From contig JAETOP010000012.1 in assembly GCA_021771675.1 (NCBI GenBank), positions 1 to 51,406 of the forward strand: 51,406 bases of DNA, given 5' to 3'. A model generated the notes under the pieces. That model saw only the letters and a list, made by a program, of their open reading frames with translations. It searched no databases and was not told the origin of the DNA. Positions 49,925 to 51,406 of this stretch are shown here, one piece after another; positions within the stretch are counted from its first letter, which is position 1, and the number at the start of each line of letters is the position of its first letter. Origin of the DNA: Oscillospiraceae bacterium (GTDB lineage: Bacteria > Bacillota_A > Clostridia > Oscillospirales > Oscillospiraceae). A program made the translations under genes and the position numbers.

Positions 49925-51172
49925 CTACATCCGGTCTTTGCGCTTGGGCGGGTCAGGGAGCTTTTTCACTATGTCTTTGTGGTAGTCTACCTCCCCATCT
50001 GGAGCCTTAAAGGGTGTTTTGACCACCGTATCCACAGCGTACTGCTTGTACCAAAGCTGGCCGTCCGCAGTGTGTACCGGCTGAAAGGCCCCATCCGGCT
50101 TGGCATACTGGCCGGCATGGTACATCCCAAAGGCAATCCCCCTTGGGTGATCCGATGTCGTCTCGGTGCCGGTGATACGGCCTCCGCCAATCTCTACGCC
50201 CGAATAGACAGGCTTTTCCGTGGCCTGATCCCCCAGAGCGGTAATGCCGGTGTAGGACAAGAGGGCCTGCGCCGCAAGGTCGCCGCTGATGGAACCGGTG
50301 GAGCGGATGTCCCCGGAGGCAACCTTGCCGATGACCTCGTTGGCAAACTGTCCTCCTGAAAGCAGGGAGCGGGTAAACATGGCCCCGCCCAGACTGGTGG
50401 GACGGACAGAAGAAATGCGGGAAACTGCTTTGCTGAACATAGCTGTCTTGGATTGACTCTGCCGCTGTGTGCTGGCCTGTCGGCTTGAACTGGTCTGGCT
50501 GGCTGTGGCGGTGTGTTGCTGCGTGGCGGTCTGACGGCCTTTTACCGTCTGCTGGCTGGCAGCGGTCTGACGGAATGTGGCCGTCTGCTGGCTCGTGCTC
50601 CGCTCTCTCTGGGCGGCACTGGAAGTATGGGCCGCTGTTGCTGTGGCGGTGTGGGATGCCGATGCCGTCTTTGACGCATGGGAAGTAGCGGCCTTTGTCT
50701 GTGTGGTGGCGGTTTTCACCGCATCACGGGACATTTTGCGGCTGACCACCCCGGCAAGGCCGCCCTTCAAAGGCCAGGAGGCCCCCGTGGCGCCAGGTGC
50801 TCTGGAAGATCCCGGAGAGCCGGATGTCCCGCCGCCTTTTCTGGCAAAGCCCCCAACCGCCTTTCCGGCAGCGCCGGCCATCATGGTAACGCTCTTCATG
50901 GCAATCATGGCTTCGGCCATCATGGAGCCGCCCGTGTGGCCTACAGTGACCCCCATGCTTGCCAGAAAGCTGTCGATTTTTTGCGACACCTTTAGGAAAC
51001 CTACGGCACAAAGAAACCAAATCAGCACATTTCCAGTGACGGATTCCCGGCTGGATGCGCTGATCTGGGCCTCTACCTCACTTTCGGTTATGGCCAAAGC
51101 GGGGACGGTCAGGACTACGGACAAGGCCAGAACAGTGGAAAAGAGAATAATGAATTTATGAGCTGTTTTCGT
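49925..51172 (-). CDS. Membrane protein of the mating channel with Ser/Thr/Gln-rich repeats
   Basis: About 415 residues. The most likely start is ACG (7 bases after AGGAGG) or ATC (4 bases after); either gives a clear signal peptide (KTAHKFIILFSTVLALSVV, cut near PALA). The first ordinary start, a TTG at 51124, would cut this signal in half. One more membrane helix follows (about 47-65), then a Gly/Ala/Met-rich stretch. Next is a low-complexity run of about 110 residues of Thr, Ser, Gln and Ala with repeated 'QTA' units, then a C-terminal domain with 'GRITGTETTSDHPRGIAFG'. It probably belongs to the VirB6/TrbL-side inner-membrane part. Confidence 0.68.
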   Translation of the reverse strand, partial: TKTAHKFIILFSTVLALSVVLTVPALAITESEVEAQISASSRESVTGNVLIWFLCAVGFLKVSQKIDSFLASMGVTVGHTGGSMMAEAMIAMKSVTMMAGAAGKAVGGFARKGGGTSGSPGSSRAPGATGASWPLKGGLAGVVSRKMSRDAVKTATTQTKAATSHASKTASASHTATATAAHTSSAAQRERSTSQQTATFRQTAASQQTVKGRQTATQQHTATASQTSSSRQASTQRQSQSKTAMFSKAVSRISSVRPTSLGGAMFTRSLLSGGQFANEVIGKVASGDIRSTGSISGDLAAQALLSYTGITALGDQATEKPVYSGVEIGGGRITGTETTSDHPRGIAFGMYHAGQYAKPDGAFQPVHTADGQLWYKQYAVDTVVKTPFKAPDGEVDYHKDIVKKLPDPPKRKDRM

Positions 51173-51184
51173 GATCGCACCTCC

Positions 51185-51406
51185 TCAGATGGACAACGGG
51201 TTGGCAATAAAGGTCCCGACCATGCTGATAAACAGCTTCAGGCACCATGCGTTCATCAAAAGAAGAAACACCTGGCCACCAACCATCCGGCACCAGCTTC
51301 TGAAAATGTTGGAGGTGGACTGGGCGCACCCCATGGCAAAGGCCACCGGGGCGGTATAGACCAACACACCCAGCAGAACATATCGCTCTGCCGCTTCAAA
51401 GAGCAG
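51185..51406 (-). CDS. TrbL/VirB6-like membrane protein (only C-terminal part in window)
   Basis: The frame is open to the right edge; 73 codons are visible. 'LLFEAAERYVLLGVLVYTAP' followed by 'VAFAMGCAQSTSNIFRSWCR' and then membrane helices matches the C-terminal end of TrbL-type conjugation proteins of Firmicutes ICEs ('Y.LL..L.Y.AP.AFAMG.S..T...F..W.'). Such proteins form the membrane pore of the mating channel. The stop lies 13 bases ahead of the next gene's start. Confidence 0.72.
   Translation of the reverse strand: MLFEAAERYVLLGVLVYTAPVAFAMGCAQSTSNIFRSWCRMVGGQVFLLLMNAWCLKLFISMVGTFIANPLSI

Noticed and set aside
1..51406. CRISPR arrays, tRNA or rRNA genes, integrase, relaxase or insertion-sequence transposase
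   Set aside because: None was recognised on either strand; the direct repeats seen are too few and unlike CRISPR, and no transposase or tyrosine/serine recombinase motif appears in any long frame.

Overview
The window looks like chromosome plus integrative conjugative element (ICE) DNA from a moderately GC-rich, anaerobic gut-type Clostridium relative, most like Oscillospiraceae (Flavonifractor, Lawsonibacter or Oscillibacter kind). This is inferred from AGGAGG-type ribosome binding sites, S-layer-homology surface proteins, LPXTG and sortase parts, an AbrB/PIN toxin-antitoxin pair, and a conjugation gene set with a PrgI-VirB4 fusion, a VirD4 coupling protein and a C39 hydrolase. No rRNA, tRNA, CRISPR array, integrase or relaxase was seen; the last two would lie outside the window.

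Layout. (1) 1-6.3 kb, plus strand: the 3' part of a giant SLH surface protein, then an ECF sigma factor, a translationally coupled membrane anti-sigma candidate, and a lipoprotein gene preceded by an ECF-type promoter. (2) 6.5-16.1 kb, minus strand: a tightly packed block of ICE accessory genes (an N6-adenine methyltransferase-like protein, a cysteine-cluster protein, a sigma-like regulator, a DUF932 protein, SSB and many unknowns). It is read from a strong promoter at 16.3 kb through a structured leader. (3) 16.4-19 kb: a patchy accessory zone with a Mom-like DNA-modification candidate flanked by a 14-bp inverted repeat, a DUF3788 gene, the AbrB/PIN module and a 41-bp dispersed repeat. (4) 19.0-21.7 kb, minus strand: more ICE genes, including a second sigma-70-like regulator. 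(5) 21.8-23.3 kb, plus strand: an HTH + DUF3990 (ART-like) protein and a helical partner behind a near-perfect promoter overlapped by an inverted repeat, followed by an antitoxin-like remnant. (6) 23.4-24.7 kb, minus strand: a C39-type cell-wall peptidase of the conjugation set. (7) 24.9-31.4 kb, plus strand: a self-contained catabolic operon (PucR regulator, NCS1 permease, DUF917, HyuA-type hydantoinase, Asp/Glu/hydantoin racemase). (8) 31.7-51.4 kb, minus strand: the conjugation and surface module (TrbL-like protein, polytopic serine/threonine-rich membrane protein, PrgI-VirB4, three accessory proteins, VirD4, an S1-like protein, an exported membrane protein, sortase, transglutaminase-like protein, and a 1967-residue thioester/CnaB adhesin).

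How it fits together. The minus-strand genes before and after 24.9-31.4 kb look like parts of one ICE, so the hydantoin-type operon reads as cargo set between the adhesin and the hydrolase. The mating apparatus travels with its own covalent adhesin, sortase and transglutaminase-like enzyme, which may help donor cells hold on to partners or to host tissue. The most unusual features are the HTH-ART gene pair, the Mom-like gene in its inverted repeat, the structured ssb leader, several conjugation genes whose best-placed start codons are not ATG/GTG/TTG, iteron-like repeats upstream of the DUF5697-like gene, and an adhesin that ends directly after LPKTG together with a sortase that has no visible membrane anchor.
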